A stretch of DNA of 64,000 bases from CAZBYL01 sp964496275 (GTDB taxonomy: Bacteria; Synergistota; Synergistia; Synergistales; Synergistaceae). Position numbers and translations under genes: made by a program. The stretch spans positions 1 through 64,000 of the forward strand of contig CAZBYL010000001.1 of NCBI GenBank assembly GCA_964496275.1. Reading direction: 5' to 3'. Below are positions 8,617 to 16,596 of the stretch, in pieces (position 1 is the stretch's first letter; the number at the start of each line of letters is the position of its first letter). The notes under the pieces were generated by a model. That model was not told where the DNA came from and did no database searches. It saw only the letters and a program-made list of their open reading frames with translations.

Positions 8617-9536
8617 TCTGCCTGTTCCCCCATTAAGTCGAGAAGCTGCAGCTCCAGAACTTGAGATGGGTCAAAGTCGTTTATCTGGAGGTAGTATGCA
8701 GCGCTCTCAAGAATAGCGTTCACGGGTATCATACCATAAACTTCTGTCTCAAGCACCTGTACACCCCAGCGTTTTGCCTCCATACGAATCATTTCGAGAA
8801 CCCGATATAATGAGTTCTTTTCGTAGTCAACCAAGTTCATACTGACCTGAGTGATTCCGCGTTCTTCAAGCGCAAGTCCGATACCCTTGACGTGGCAGAA
8901 TCCGCCGGAGGAAGCCCTTACGGTATTGGCTATCTTTTTTGCCACTGCCAAGTCGCTCGTGCTGAGGTTTACATTAAAGGCTACAAGGAATTTTCTGGCG
9001 CCTATAACGGTAGCTCCCGCTGTCGGATGAAGCCCGGCTCCTCCTATATCCGGAGTACGTTCGGGGTTTGTTTTTGCTTCGTCCTTAAGGACTTCATACT
9101 GTCCTTTTCTTATGACCTCAAGCCGTTTTCTCTCAGGACGCATCGCAGCATCTTCGTAGAAATAAACCGGAATTCCTGTTTCTTCGTTGTATCTTTTACC
9201 AAATTCGTGCGCCAAATCTATGCACTCTTCCATTGTGATTCCCTTAATTGGAGTAAAGGGAACAACGTCGACGGCTCCGATACGCGGGTGTCCGCCCTGG
9301 TGAGTGTTCATATCAATATGCTTAAGGGCAGTTTTTGCAGCATCAATCAGAGCGTCTTGAATTGGAGCAGGTGCTCCCACAAGGCTGATTACGAGTCTGT
9401 TGTGGTCTTCATCCGCTCTGTGGTCAAGCAGGTACACGCCGCGTTTTCCCTTAAAGCAGTTTACTATTTCATCTATTACATCCTTGCGTCTTCCTTCGCT
9501 AAAGTTGGGGACGCACTCAATAAGCTGCATAGCCAT
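8613..9536 (-). CDS. ftcD: Glutamate formimidoyltransferase
   Basis: Moves the formimino group of formiminoglutamate to tetrahydrofolate, releasing glutamate and feeding one-carbon metabolism. 307 residues: only the transferase half (QLIECVPNFSEGRRKDVI, DHRADEDHNRLVISL, THQGGHPRIGAVDVVPF). The cyclodeaminase domain of the fused animal FTCD is absent, so a separate cyclodeaminase is needed. Start ATG 9536 is 8 bases after GGAGGA; an ATG 6 bases on is less well spaced. Sits between hutH and hutI. Confidence 0.92.
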   Translation of the reverse strand: MAMQLIECVPNFSEGRRKDVIDEIVNCFKGKRGVYLLDHRADEDHNRLVISLVGAPAPIQDALIDAAKTALKHIDMNTHQGGHPRIGAVDVVPFTPIKGITMEECIDLAHEFGKRYNEETGIPVYFYEDAAMRPERKRLEVIRKGQYEVLKDEAKTNPERTPDIGGAGLHPTAGATVIGARKFLVAFNVNLSTSDLAVAKKIANTVRASSGGFCHVKGIGLALEERGITQVSMNLVDYEKNSLYRVLEMIRMEAKRWGVQVLETEVYGMIPVNAILESAAYYLQINDFDPSQVLELQLLDLMGEQAE

Positions 9537-9550
9537 TGTTGTATTCCTCC

Positions 9551-11083
9551 TTATTTAAGCTCGCCGATTTCCTTCTCGACAGCATCAAGGATCTTACCGC
9601 TGTTTACCAGCTCGAGGGATTTGAGCATAAGCGGCTGCATGTACTGGTCTTTATCATAGTAGGGAACAACTTCGCGGTATGCTTTATATGCTGCAGCAGT
9701 GCCTTTTCCGGGTTTGAGGGGAGCTCTGAAATCCATTCCCTGAGCAGCATTGAGCATTTCGATTGCGATGACCCTCGATGTGTTTTTGAGAATCGTAAGT
9801 CCCTTTCTTGCGCTGTAACCGCCCATAGAAACGTGGTCTTCCTGACCCGCCGATGTCGGGATTGAGTCTACGCATGACGGATGAGCCAGGACTTTGTTTT
9901 CTGAGACGATGGCTGCCGCTGTGTACTGAGGAATCATGAATCCGCTGTTTACGCCGCTTTCGGCAACGAGGAACGGGGGAAGATCCGACATTTTGTGGTC
10001 AACAAGGCGTGCTATGCGTCTCTCGGAAATATTTGCAATTTCTGCCATTGCTATTCCGAAGAAATCCATCGCCATAGCCATAGGCTGTCCATGGAAGTTG
10101 CCTCCGCTGATTGCCTCTCCGTCCTTGTGGAATACTATGGGGTTGTCCGTTACGGAGTTTATCTCTATATTAACTTTATCGAAAACGTAATTCAGAGCGT
10201 CTCTGCTTGTACCGTGAACCTGCGGCAAGCAGCGGAGAGAGTATGCGTCCTGAACTCTGTCCTTCTTATAATTTTCGATTATCTCACTGCCTTCCGTGAG
10301 GCGGCGCATGTTTTCCGCAACAATGCTCTGTCCAACCTGCGGGCGAAGGTCGTGGGTACGTTTGTCAAATGCGTATGGAACTGCGTGGAGTGCTTCTGCG
10401 GACATTGCGGCTGCGATATCGGCATTCTTAAGGAGCTTCTGTCCGTCGTAAACGCAAAGGGAGGCAAGCCCTGTCATAACTGTTGTACCGTTGTTAAGAG
10501 CAAGTCCTTCTTTAGGCATAAGCTCGACAGGTTTGAGTCCGACCATATTGAGAGCTTCCATCGTGGACATCTTTTTGCCCTGGTACTTAACATCGCCAAG
10601 ACCGATAAGAGTTATTGCGAGGTGTGAAAGGGGGCAAAGGTCGCCGCTTGCACCGACCGAACCCTGACGGGGGATAACAGGGTGGATGCCGAGGTTAAGA
10701 TAATTAACAAGCTGCGTAAGAGTCGCAAGGCTGATTCCGGAATAACCGCGCGTAAGAGTGTTGATGCGAAGCAACATTATTGCTCTCACAAAATCTTCGG
10801 GAAGATCTTCGCCATATCCGCATGCGTGGCTCATAAGAAGGTTTTCTTGGAGCTGGCGGCTCTTGTCTCTCGGGATTACAACCGTGGCCAAGTCTCCGAA
10901 TCCTGTCGTGATACCGTATACAACGCGTCCTTCCGCAACCCAATCGAGAACTGATGCTGCGCACTCCGATACAAGTTTTTTTGCCTGCTCTGTGAGCTCA
11001 ACCTGGTAACCATTCCTTGCAACGTTGACTATGTCCTGAATTGTTAGTGATTGTCCGTCAAGAACTACTGTTTTCTGTGACAT
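9551..11083 (-). CDS. hutH: Histidine ammonia-lyase
   Basis: Removes ammonia from histidine to give urocanate. 510 residues from ATG 11083, which follows GGAGGA by 10 bases. The Ala-Ser-Gly triad that forms the MIO prosthetic group is seen in GSVGASGDLCPLSH near residue 145; the usual Ala after GDL is Cys here. Other family blocks: GITTGFGDLA, GLALNNGT, SVTDNPIVF and the C-terminal SAGQEDHVSMG. First gene of the operon. hutU, needed for the next step, is not in the window. Confidence 0.96.
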   Translation of the reverse strand: MSQKTVVLDGQSLTIQDIVNVARNGYQVELTEQAKKLVSECAASVLDWVAEGRVVYGITTGFGDLATVVIPRDKSRQLQENLLMSHACGYGEDLPEDFVRAIMLLRINTLTRGYSGISLATLTQLVNYLNLGIHPVIPRQGSVGASGDLCPLSHLAITLIGLGDVKYQGKKMSTMEALNMVGLKPVELMPKEGLALNNGTTVMTGLASLCVYDGQKLLKNADIAAAMSAEALHAVPYAFDKRTHDLRPQVGQSIVAENMRRLTEGSEIIENYKKDRVQDAYSLRCLPQVHGTSRDALNYVFDKVNIEINSVTDNPIVFHKDGEAISGGNFHGQPMAMAMDFFGIAMAEIANISERRIARLVDHKMSDLPPFLVAESGVNSGFMIPQYTAAAIVSENKVLAHPSCVDSIPTSAGQEDHVSMGGYSARKGLTILKNTSRVIAIEMLNAAQGMDFRAPLKPGKGTAAAYKAYREVVPYYDKDQYMQPLMLKSLELVNSGKILDAVEKEIGELK

Positions 11084-11210
11084 GAGCAAAATTCCTCCTC
11101 AACCTTTTATTATTTTTTGTTAATGGTATAATTGTGCAAGTAGATTTAAAAAATCTTTTATCTTTATAGTTGCACTTTAACACTTTGCAGTCCTAAAGAC
11201 CCTGTATGTT

Positions 11211-11238
11211 AGTATATACATTTGGCAATCTAAGTCAA
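11211..11238 (-). promoter_or_regulatory. Promoter of the hut operon
   Basis: On the minus strand TTGACT, 16 bases, TATACT. Transcription would start near 11204, leaving an AT-rich leader of about 120 bases before hutH in which I see no riboswitch. Confidence 0.75.
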
Positions 11239-11275
11239 GGAATTTTTTCAGAAATTTTCAAAATTAAGCAAAATG

Positions 11276-11310
11276 TAAAAAACAGCCGCCGACGTTTTGT
11301 CAGCGGCTGT
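11276..11310 (-). terminator. Terminator of the serine operon
   Basis: ACAGCCGC pairs with GCGGCTGT (11282-11289 with 11303-11310), with an inner GAC/GTC; on the minus strand it runs into TTTTTTAC. The + side also has a T run, so it may work both ways. Confidence 0.85.
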
Positions 11311-11325
11311 TTTTATATTGAGTTT

Positions 11326-11970
11326 TTAAAGTCCTTTTTGTTCGGGTCTTTCAAATGAGTTGTAGATATGGGCTGCATCTCCGAGAAGAGTAAGCCTGGG
11401 TTTCTTTGCTGCGGAAACTTCCACAACGGTAATACTGCAATTTGGAATTTGAAAACACCAGAAGCTTGACAGCGGAGTATTCAACCAGTGACACAGAAGC
11501 ACTTTTATGACGGCATCGTGAGAAGCAACAAGCACATCTCCTTTGTATTTTAAGGATGCGTTTTCGGCAAATCTGTATGCCCTGTACCACACGTCTTGCA
11601 AAGATTCGCCCCCGTCGCCTGGCATTTTAACTGTTTCAGGTGCTAAATGCCATCTTTCCATGTCGCTGGGCCACATTGACTTTATATCATCTGCGAGAAG
11701 CCCTTCCCAATCGCCGTGGTTAATTTCCGAAAGCAGCGGATCTATCAGTAATTGCCCGCATATAGATACATCCTTGGTTTTCTGTGCTGTAACCAACGCA
11801 CGTGACAGGGGGCTCGATATTATAGCTTCAAACCTGTGGCCTACAAATCTTTTTGCAAGCAGTTCTGCCTGCATAATGCCTTTTTGATTGAGTTCAATAT
11901 CTTTTTGTCCCTGAAAACGCCCTTCAACGTTCCAGTTGGTTTCTCCGTGGCGTACAACAAAAAAACGCAT
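11326..11970 (-). CDS. Histidine phosphatase superfamily enzyme; candidate phosphoserine phosphatase
   Basis: 214 residues. Seen: RHGETNWNVEGRFQG with the phospho-accepting His, SSPLSRALVTA, the acid-base Glu in SEINHGDWEG, and the second His in VASHDAVIKV. The superfamily holds cofactor-dependent phosphoglycerate mutases, alpha-ribazole phosphatases and the metal-independent phosphoserine phosphatases known from Hydrogenobacter. The stop of serA is directly adjacent to this start, and the aminotransferase and serA precede it. Context therefore favours phosphoserine phosphatase, the third step of serine synthesis (inference). Sequence alone supports only the superfamily. Confidence 0.75.
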   Translation of the reverse strand: MRFFVVRHGETNWNVEGRFQGQKDIELNQKGIMQAELLAKRFVGHRFEAIISSPLSRALVTAQKTKDVSICGQLLIDPLLSEINHGDWEGLLADDIKSMWPSDMERWHLAPETVKMPGDGGESLQDVWYRAYRFAENASLKYKGDVLVASHDAVIKVLLCHWLNTPLSSFWCFQIPNCSITVVEVSAAKKPRLTLLGDAAHIYNSFERPEQKGL

Positions 11971-13629
11971 CTACTTGTGGCATCCTTCCAAAAAATCAAC
12001 AGTTGCAACCCAGACCATATCTCCGTTTTTAATAAGTTCTTTTTCAAGTCCGCCGTTGGTTTCTCCGTCTATTTCAAGAGCTCCCAAGGCAAGTCCGCTT
12101 CCTTCCCTGCGTCCGAGTGCGAAATTGGCAATGTTGACTCCCGCAGCGCCAAGCAGGTTACCTATAGTCCCTATAACACCGGGTCTGTCATGGTTTTGGA
12201 ATATCAAGATTTTTCCGCTTGGTACAAAGTCAACCCAATAGTCGTTCACCTTGACTATGCGCTGGCGTCCCTCTTCTGTTATTGTCCCAATAAGTGCAAC
12301 GTTGCCTTTTTCTGTTTCCAGTTCAATTTCGATAGTGTTCTTATACGTTTTTGAATCTCCTGTACCCTCGTCTATAGTTATGTTTCTGTCTTTGGCCAGT
12401 ATCGGAGCAAGCATGTAAGATACTTCAGCGCCGAGGCTTACCTCCAGCAGTCCTTTAAGCATTGCTACCGTATGAGGTCTAAACTGATCCGCAGGAGTTG
12501 CCGCACAGTCCTCATTGTTGAAAAGGGTACCTCTCAGCATTATATGGACGTTATTAACGGCACCTCCCTTGACTTCGGCAAGCTTGGCAGCAAGAATTCC
12601 CATTTTTCTTGAAAGGTTAAGATATGCTTTGTGTTCCTCAGTAAGTGACTGTTCTATAAAAGGAATATTAACGGCATGGACGTATGAACCGCCTCTAAGC
12701 ACTGCAAGCATGTTCTCTACCGCGATTCTGGAAACTTCTGACTGTGCCTCGACTGTATTGGCTCCGATATGCGGTGTCAGAACAATGCGGTCTAATATAT
12801 CGGCGGCAAGGAATGGGTGAGTCGGCACAAGAGGTTCAGCAGAATACACGTCAGTCCCGAAACCGGCCAGTCTGCCTTCACGGACAGCCTGAGCGACAGC
12901 CTCTTCATTAACGATTCCGCCCCTTGCGCAATTTATGAGGTATGCTCCCGACTTAAATACACGGAGCATGTCCTCGTCTATCATATTGGTCGTTTCTTTT
13001 GTTAGGGGAGTGTGTATTGTAACAACATCTGCAAGAGATATCGCATCTTCCAGATTATCTATAAGTGTGACACGGAGTGAGTCAGCTCTTTTCTTTGTTA
13101 TGTATGGGTCGTATGCCATGACATCCATACCGAATGCGCGGCATCTCGTGGCAATATTTCCTCCGATACGTCCGAGTCCTATTATAAGAAGCTTCTTGTC
13201 GCTGAGCTGCGTGCCCAAAAATTTACTGCGCTTCCATTCACCGCTTCTGACAGAAATAAAGGCTTGCGGAACTCTGCGAACAACAGATAGCATGCAGCAC
13301 ATTGTAAGCTCTGTTGCAGCCAATGTATTGCCGCTTGGGGCATTTATCACAATAATACCTTTTCTTGTGGCAAGAGGGATATTTATGTTGTCAACGCCAA
13401 CCCCTGCACGACCTATTACTTTCAGTGAATCAGCGGCGTCTATCATCTCTTCGTCCATAGAAGTGCCGCTTCTTGTAAGAATTCCGTCAAACCCGGGAAG
13501 TAACTTCTTTACTTCTTCTCTGTCCAGAGTGTATTGCTCCGTAAGTTCAACATCTTCGGCATTTCTGAGAATATCAAGTCCAGACTCTCCTACAGTTTCT
13601 GTTACAAGTATTTTCCACTTTTTATCCAT
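11971..13629 (-). CDS. serA: D-3-phosphoglycerate dehydrogenase, long form with ACT domain
   Basis: Oxidises 3-phosphoglycerate to phosphohydroxypyruvate. 552 residues from ATG 13629, which follows GGGAGGA by about 10 bases. Domains: NAD-dependent 2-hydroxyacid dehydrogenase (1-315) with GRAGVGVDNIN, GLGRIGGNIA, INCARGGIVNEEA and the catalytic LTPHIGANTVEAQ; an allosteric substrate-binding domain (about 320-460); and a C-terminal ACT domain (IFQNHDRPGVIGTIGNLLGAA is its core). ACT domains of SerA bind serine, so feedback inhibition by the end product is expected. Five bases separate it from the aminotransferase upstream. Confidence 0.95.
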   Translation of the reverse strand: MDKKWKILVTETVGESGLDILRNAEDVELTEQYTLDREEVKKLLPGFDGILTRSGTSMDEEMIDAADSLKVIGRAGVGVDNINIPLATRKGIIVINAPSGNTLAATELTMCCMLSVVRRVPQAFISVRSGEWKRSKFLGTQLSDKKLLIIGLGRIGGNIATRCRAFGMDVMAYDPYITKKRADSLRVTLIDNLEDAISLADVVTIHTPLTKETTNMIDEDMLRVFKSGAYLINCARGGIVNEEAVAQAVREGRLAGFGTDVYSAEPLVPTHPFLAADILDRIVLTPHIGANTVEAQSEVSRIAVENMLAVLRGGSYVHAVNIPFIEQSLTEEHKAYLNLSRKMGILAAKLAEVKGGAVNNVHIMLRGTLFNNEDCAATPADQFRPHTVAMLKGLLEVSLGAEVSYMLAPILAKDRNITIDEGTGDSKTYKNTIEIELETEKGNVALIGTITEEGRQRIVKVNDYWVDFVPSGKILIFQNHDRPGVIGTIGNLLGAAGVNIANFALGRREGSGLALGALEIDGETNGGLEKELIKNGDMVWVATVDFLEGCHK

Positions 13630-13634
13630 AATAT

Positions 13635-14768
13635 TTATTCCTCCCCGTTCCAAATCTGCAATGCGGCATTTAGAAATTCACAGTTGTCCCTTCCCGAGAT
13701 TGTATAAAGAGAACTTAAAAACAGACAGATGTCTGTCCAACCGAAATCATTATAATGAGCCGCTCTTATTAGTTTTCCTTTAAGTTCTCCCTGTCCTCCG
13801 GCCGTATCGATGCCAAGGGAGCTCAGTTTTTTGCGAATCATTTCCGAATCCATATCTTTTGAATAAAAAGCCGTAACCCCCGGAGATCGCCTGTCTTCTT
13901 CTCTAACCAGCAGAGTGTATCCCATTGCTTCTAATCCGGCGGCAATTGCCTTTGAATATTTAATTCTGGTTTTAAACCATGCTTCCTTACCGTCTTTGAG
14001 TATTATATTTAATGCTTCATCAAGAGCAAAGTATAGGGAAACAGGCGGTGTATATGGGTTGGCGGGAGCCTTTCCCTGTATTTCTTTTAGGTGAAGCTTA
14101 AGGTCAAAATAATAGCTGCGGCATTGCCTGTCTGCAAGGTACTTCCAAGCTTTCTCCGAAAGCCAAGCGAATCCCAGCCCGGGGGGAGTCAACAATCCCT
14201 TCTGTGAGGCAAAAGCAACTGCATCCACGCCCCATTCCTCGGGATAAAGCTCCATGCCCCCCGCAGAACTTACGCAATCGAGTAGAATAAGAGGCCTTTT
14301 ATCCTTGGGAATCTTACTTATAATTTCTTTTATCGGGTTTACAACCCCGGTGGATGTCTCATTATGAGTAAGAAAAAGTGTTCCGCATTCAGGGTGTTGA
14401 GCTACAAAATTAGCGACAGAGTCAGGGGTTGCCGATTCCCCCATCGGGATATCCAGGCATACCGGTGTTGCCCCGAGTCTTTGTGCTATTTCACGGAAAC
14501 GATTCCCGAATACGCCGCAGGAAACAGAGAGGAACTTGTCCCCGTTGTCAAGAAAATTGACAGCCAGAGCTTCAAGTGCACCTGTACCGGAAGAGGGAAG
14601 TATTATAACGGGGCTGTTTACGTTAAGCAATGATTGCAGTTTGTCCTCTATGGACATAAAGAGAGCTGAAAATTCGGCGCACCTATGGCCGATAATAGGT
14701 TTTGCAGCCGCGGCGGCAACAGATTCCGGAATTTCCACAGGACCCGGAGTCAGCAAGTATCTTCTCAT
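13635..14768 (-). CDS. Class V aminotransferase (serine/alanine-glyoxylate type), probable phosphoserine transaminase
   Basis: 377 residues, fold type I PLP enzyme. Seen: LLTPGPVEIPESV, the PSSGTGALEA phosphate-binding region near residue 60, LLDCVSSAGG near 165 with the PLP-pairing Asp, and the Schiff-base Lys in FASQKGLLTPPG near 190. The family covers alanine:glyoxylate and serine:pyruvate aminotransferases and stands in for SerC in many organisms; lying directly before serA it most likely makes phosphoserine from phosphohydroxypyruvate (inference). ATG 14768 sits 7 bases after AGGAGG; a TTG one codon earlier is not needed. Expression is likely set by the attenuator upstream. Confidence 0.85.
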   Translation of the reverse strand: MRRYLLTPGPVEIPESVAAAAAKPIIGHRCAEFSALFMSIEDKLQSLLNVNSPVIILPSSGTGALEALAVNFLDNGDKFLSVSCGVFGNRFREIAQRLGATPVCLDIPMGESATPDSVANFVAQHPECGTLFLTHNETSTGVVNPIKEIISKIPKDKRPLILLDCVSSAGGMELYPEEWGVDAVAFASQKGLLTPPGLGFAWLSEKAWKYLADRQCRSYYFDLKLHLKEIQGKAPANPYTPPVSLYFALDEALNIILKDGKEAWFKTRIKYSKAIAAGLEAMGYTLLVREEDRRSPGVTAFYSKDMDSEMIRKKLSSLGIDTAGGQGELKGKLIRAAHYNDFGWTDICLFLSSLYTISGRDNCEFLNAALQIWNGEE

Positions 14769-14803
14769 CAATAGACCTCCTCTTAATCAGTTGCAAAATA
14801 TAC

Positions 14804-14843
14804 AAAAAAAAAGAGAGACCGAACATTATATCCGACCTCTCTT
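14804..14843 (-). terminator. Attenuator terminator before the serine operon
   Basis: On the minus strand AAGAGAG-GTCGGA pairs completely, counting G-U pairs, with TTCGGT-CTCTCTT and is followed by seven to nine T. It lies between the promoter and the first structural gene, 36 bases before the ATG, so it must be conditionally bypassed. Confidence 0.9.
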
Positions 14844-14900
14844 GCATACCTGACTTAATTCTTAAAACCGAAATAAATTCAATGGGTATGTGCTAAGAAA
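14838..14900 (-). promoter_or_regulatory. Candidate antiterminator of the serine leader
   Basis: UUUCUU-AGCA-CAUACC (14900-14885) can pair with GGUAUG-C-AAGAGA (14850-14838): two six-pair blocks separated by a small internal loop. The 3' arm includes the first six bases of the terminator stem, so the two structures exclude each other. The 5' arm contains the stop codon of the leader peptide. Confidence 0.7.
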
Positions 14901-14991
14901 TCGGCATCAACCAATTACCGCTGCGAGATGAGGACGCGGCAGAAGAAAGAGAAGAGAATGTACAGAGACATGTATAAACATTTGACAACAT
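14893..14991 (-). CDS. Serine-rich leader peptide of the serine operon
   Basis: 32-codon reading frame, ATG 14991 to TAG 14893, with GAGGTG 8 bases before the ATG. Ten of 32 residues are Ser, and eight of the twelve residues 13-24 are Ser (blocks SSLSS and SSSRS) spread over TCT, TCC, TCA and AGC codons. It lies between a strong promoter and the attenuator of an operon for serine synthesis, exactly as trp and his leader peptides lie before theirs. Stalling at Ser codons when seryl-tRNA is scarce would leave the antiterminator arm free; reading on to the stop would cover it. The structure is seen; the mechanism is inferred. Confidence 0.85.
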   Translation of the reverse strand: MLSNVYTCLCTFSSLSSAASSSRSGNWLMPIS

Positions 14992-15031
14992 ACCGACCGC
15001 ACCTCATTTCATAAGCATTGAATAACTCACA

Positions 15032-15060
15032 TATATACTATTAACTCCTAAAAATGTCAA
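15032..15060 (-). promoter_or_regulatory. Promoter of the serine operon
   Basis: On the minus strand TTGACA, 17 bases, TATATA. Start of transcription near 15025, about 35 bases before the leader peptide ATG. Confidence 0.85.
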
Positions 15061-15459
15061 TACAGTAATTATAAAATATCGATATTCAGGCTATGTATGT
15101 AAGCTCTTAAAAATATTTTTAAAGCTCCTAACCTATATTAACATTACTAAATAAGGAACATCGGGCAATATGATTTTAAATTATATGTAGAATCAAGAAG
15201 ATGTCTGCACATGGCAATCAACAAACTTGCAATGCCGAACAAACAGGAGTCTTTCGAATTGATATTACAATTCCAGAGCTGTTGTTGCGATTTAAATAAT
15301 ATCTGAAATACGTGCCTATAGGAACGCACACTGCTTAATTTTTCGTAAAATTATTTTGGGCAAAAATCTGAAATACGCCACCTGTCCGTGTTCGTTAGAG
15401 TTTTTTTATGTATAATGATGCCCTGGTTACACAATCTTGAAGCTTTTGGGGAGATTTAT
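15061..15459. other. Intergenic region between divergent serine operon and mltG
   Basis: About 400 bases, AT-rich, no convincing gene. It holds the mltG promoter near its right end. A 60-codon minus-strand frame inside shows no ribosome site or family signal. Confidence 0.6.
15411..15416 (+). promoter_or_regulatory. Candidate -10 box for mltG
   Basis: TATAAT after a run of seven T and ATG; no good -35 box at the right distance (best is around TTCGTT). It would start transcription about 35 bases before the mltG TTG. Confidence 0.45.
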
Positions 15460-16461
15460 TTGAGAAGCGGTTTTACCGAGTACATTACGGCGTTTATATC
15501 TGTCTGCGCTTATGTGATGCTGTGTTTTGCAGCTCCGGCGTTTTATCCGGATTATTTCAGCAATTTTTCCACGGAAACGGAAATAACCATAGAACAGGGA
15601 ATGTCGGCGGGAGATGCAGCGCGGGTTATTGAGGAAGCCGGACTTGTGCGCAATCAAAAACTGCTTGTCAGATCTATGGTTGAACTCGGAATAGACAGGA
15701 CTCTAAAACCGGGAGTGTATAAGCTTACGGCAGGACCGGAAGCTTCCGTTGCCAATCAGCTTCGTAACGCCAAGCCCGAGTATAATGAGTTTATACTCAT
15801 TCCGGGAACAAGGTACAACTCCATTGTTTCCCGTTTTATTTCCGCAAGCGGAGATGTCTTTACGCAAGAAATGTCAGATGACACAAACTTTCCTGCCGAG
15901 ATAAGACCTTTGCTGCCCCAAAATTCCAAGGACAGAATTGCTTTTTTGCTCCCGGAAACCTATAATCTCCCACCCGGGCGCAGCCTAGCAAAGGAGTTTG
16001 TAAAAATTGCCTCAGCAGAATGGGTTTCACGCCTCGGGAACATAATTTCCTCGGATATCACTCCGGAAAAGCTGCTGAAGCTTGCCACTCTTGCATCTGT
16101 CGTGGAGGGGGAGGCCAAACTTGCGGAAGAACGTCCTATATTGGCGGGAATTTTTCTTAAGAGAATGGAAAAGCACATGAGACTTCAATCCTGTGCGACT
16201 GTTATTTACTGCTGGGAGGAGCGGGGCGTAAAGAAGGGGAGCCTTACTTACAACGACCTTAAAGTAGATTCACCGTACAATACTTATAAAAATGCGGGAC
16301 TTCCGCCCGGGCCTATCTCTGTGCCCTCTGTTGCTTCGTGGAAGAGCGCGATTTCTCCTCAGACAACAGATTATCTTTTCTTTTTTGCGACCGATAAAGG
16401 AAATCACATATTCAGCAAAACATATGCCGAGCATGTTGCAAAACAGAAAAAGAATAATTGA
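15460..16461 (+). CDS. mltG: Endolytic murein transglycosylase MltG
   Basis: Inner-membrane enzyme that cuts nascent glycan strands and so ends peptidoglycan polymerisation. 333 residues from TTG 15460, set 7 bases after GGGGAG. One N-terminal membrane helix (about residues 7-30), a LysM-like region (ITIEQGMSAGDAARVIEEAGL), then the YceG domain with the catalytic Glu in ASVVEGEAK and the QSCATVIY and SPYNTYKNAGLPPGPI blocks. A terminator follows. Confidence 0.92.
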   Translation: MRSGFTEYITAFISVCAYVMLCFAAPAFYPDYFSNFSTETEITIEQGMSAGDAARVIEEAGLVRNQKLLVRSMVELGIDRTLKPGVYKLTAGPEASVANQLRNAKPEYNEFILIPGTRYNSIVSRFISASGDVFTQEMSDDTNFPAEIRPLLPQNSKDRIAFLLPETYNLPPGRSLAKEFVKIASAEWVSRLGNIISSDITPEKLLKLATLASVVEGEAKLAEERPILAGIFLKRMEKHMRLQSCATVIYCWEERGVKKGSLTYNDLKVDSPYNTYKNAGLPPGPISVPSVASWKSAISPQTTDYLFFFATDKGNHIFSKTYAEHVAKQKKNN

Positions 16462-16477
16462 TGTTTTATAAAATCCT

Positions 16478-16503
16478 CCCGCTCTTATAAGGGCGGGTTT
16501 TTA
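16478..16503 (+). terminator. Terminator of mltG
   Basis: CCCGCTCTT pairs with AAGGGCGGG (one G-U) and is followed by TTTTTA. Confidence 0.85.
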
Positions 16504-16515
16504 CTATATCTGTAT

Positions 16516-16521
16516 TATAAT
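16516..16521 (+). promoter_or_regulatory. Candidate -10 box for the DUF4911-tldD-ftsK unit
   Basis: TATAAT without a clear -35. It is the best start signal between the mltG terminator and the next gene. Confidence 0.4.
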
Positions 16522-16548
16522 TAGAAGACGGGTTCTTGAGAGGAGCCG

Positions 16549-16577
16549 CTTGCGGCGCAAACTGCGGCAAGTTTTTT
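16549..16577 (+). terminator. Second intrinsic terminator, just before the DUF4911 gene
   Basis: CTTGC-GG-CGCA-AAC-TGCG-GCAAG followed by six T: a nine-pair stem with a two-base bulge. It ends only 20 bases before the next start codon and lies downstream of the candidate -10 at 16516. An overlapping small hairpin (GCCG-CTTG-CGGC, 16545-16556) would exclude it. Confidence 0.75.
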
Positions 16578-16596
16578 CGAATGAGGTTGCAAAGTG

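Noticed and set aside
11154..11204. Riboswitch or HutP-type leader before hutH
   Set aside because: Leader is AT-rich with only a short AGATT/AATCT hairpin; no repeated HutP-type triplets and no terminator.
14772..15030. T-box riboswitch in the serine leader
   Set aside because: The conserved T-box sequence of the AGGGTGGNACCGCG type is absent between promoter and terminator, whereas a Ser-rich peptide frame is present.
15147..15329. 60-codon minus-strand frame upstream of the serine operon promoter
   Set aside because: No ribosome site, no recognisable family, rare-codon-rich AT sequence; treated as noncoding.
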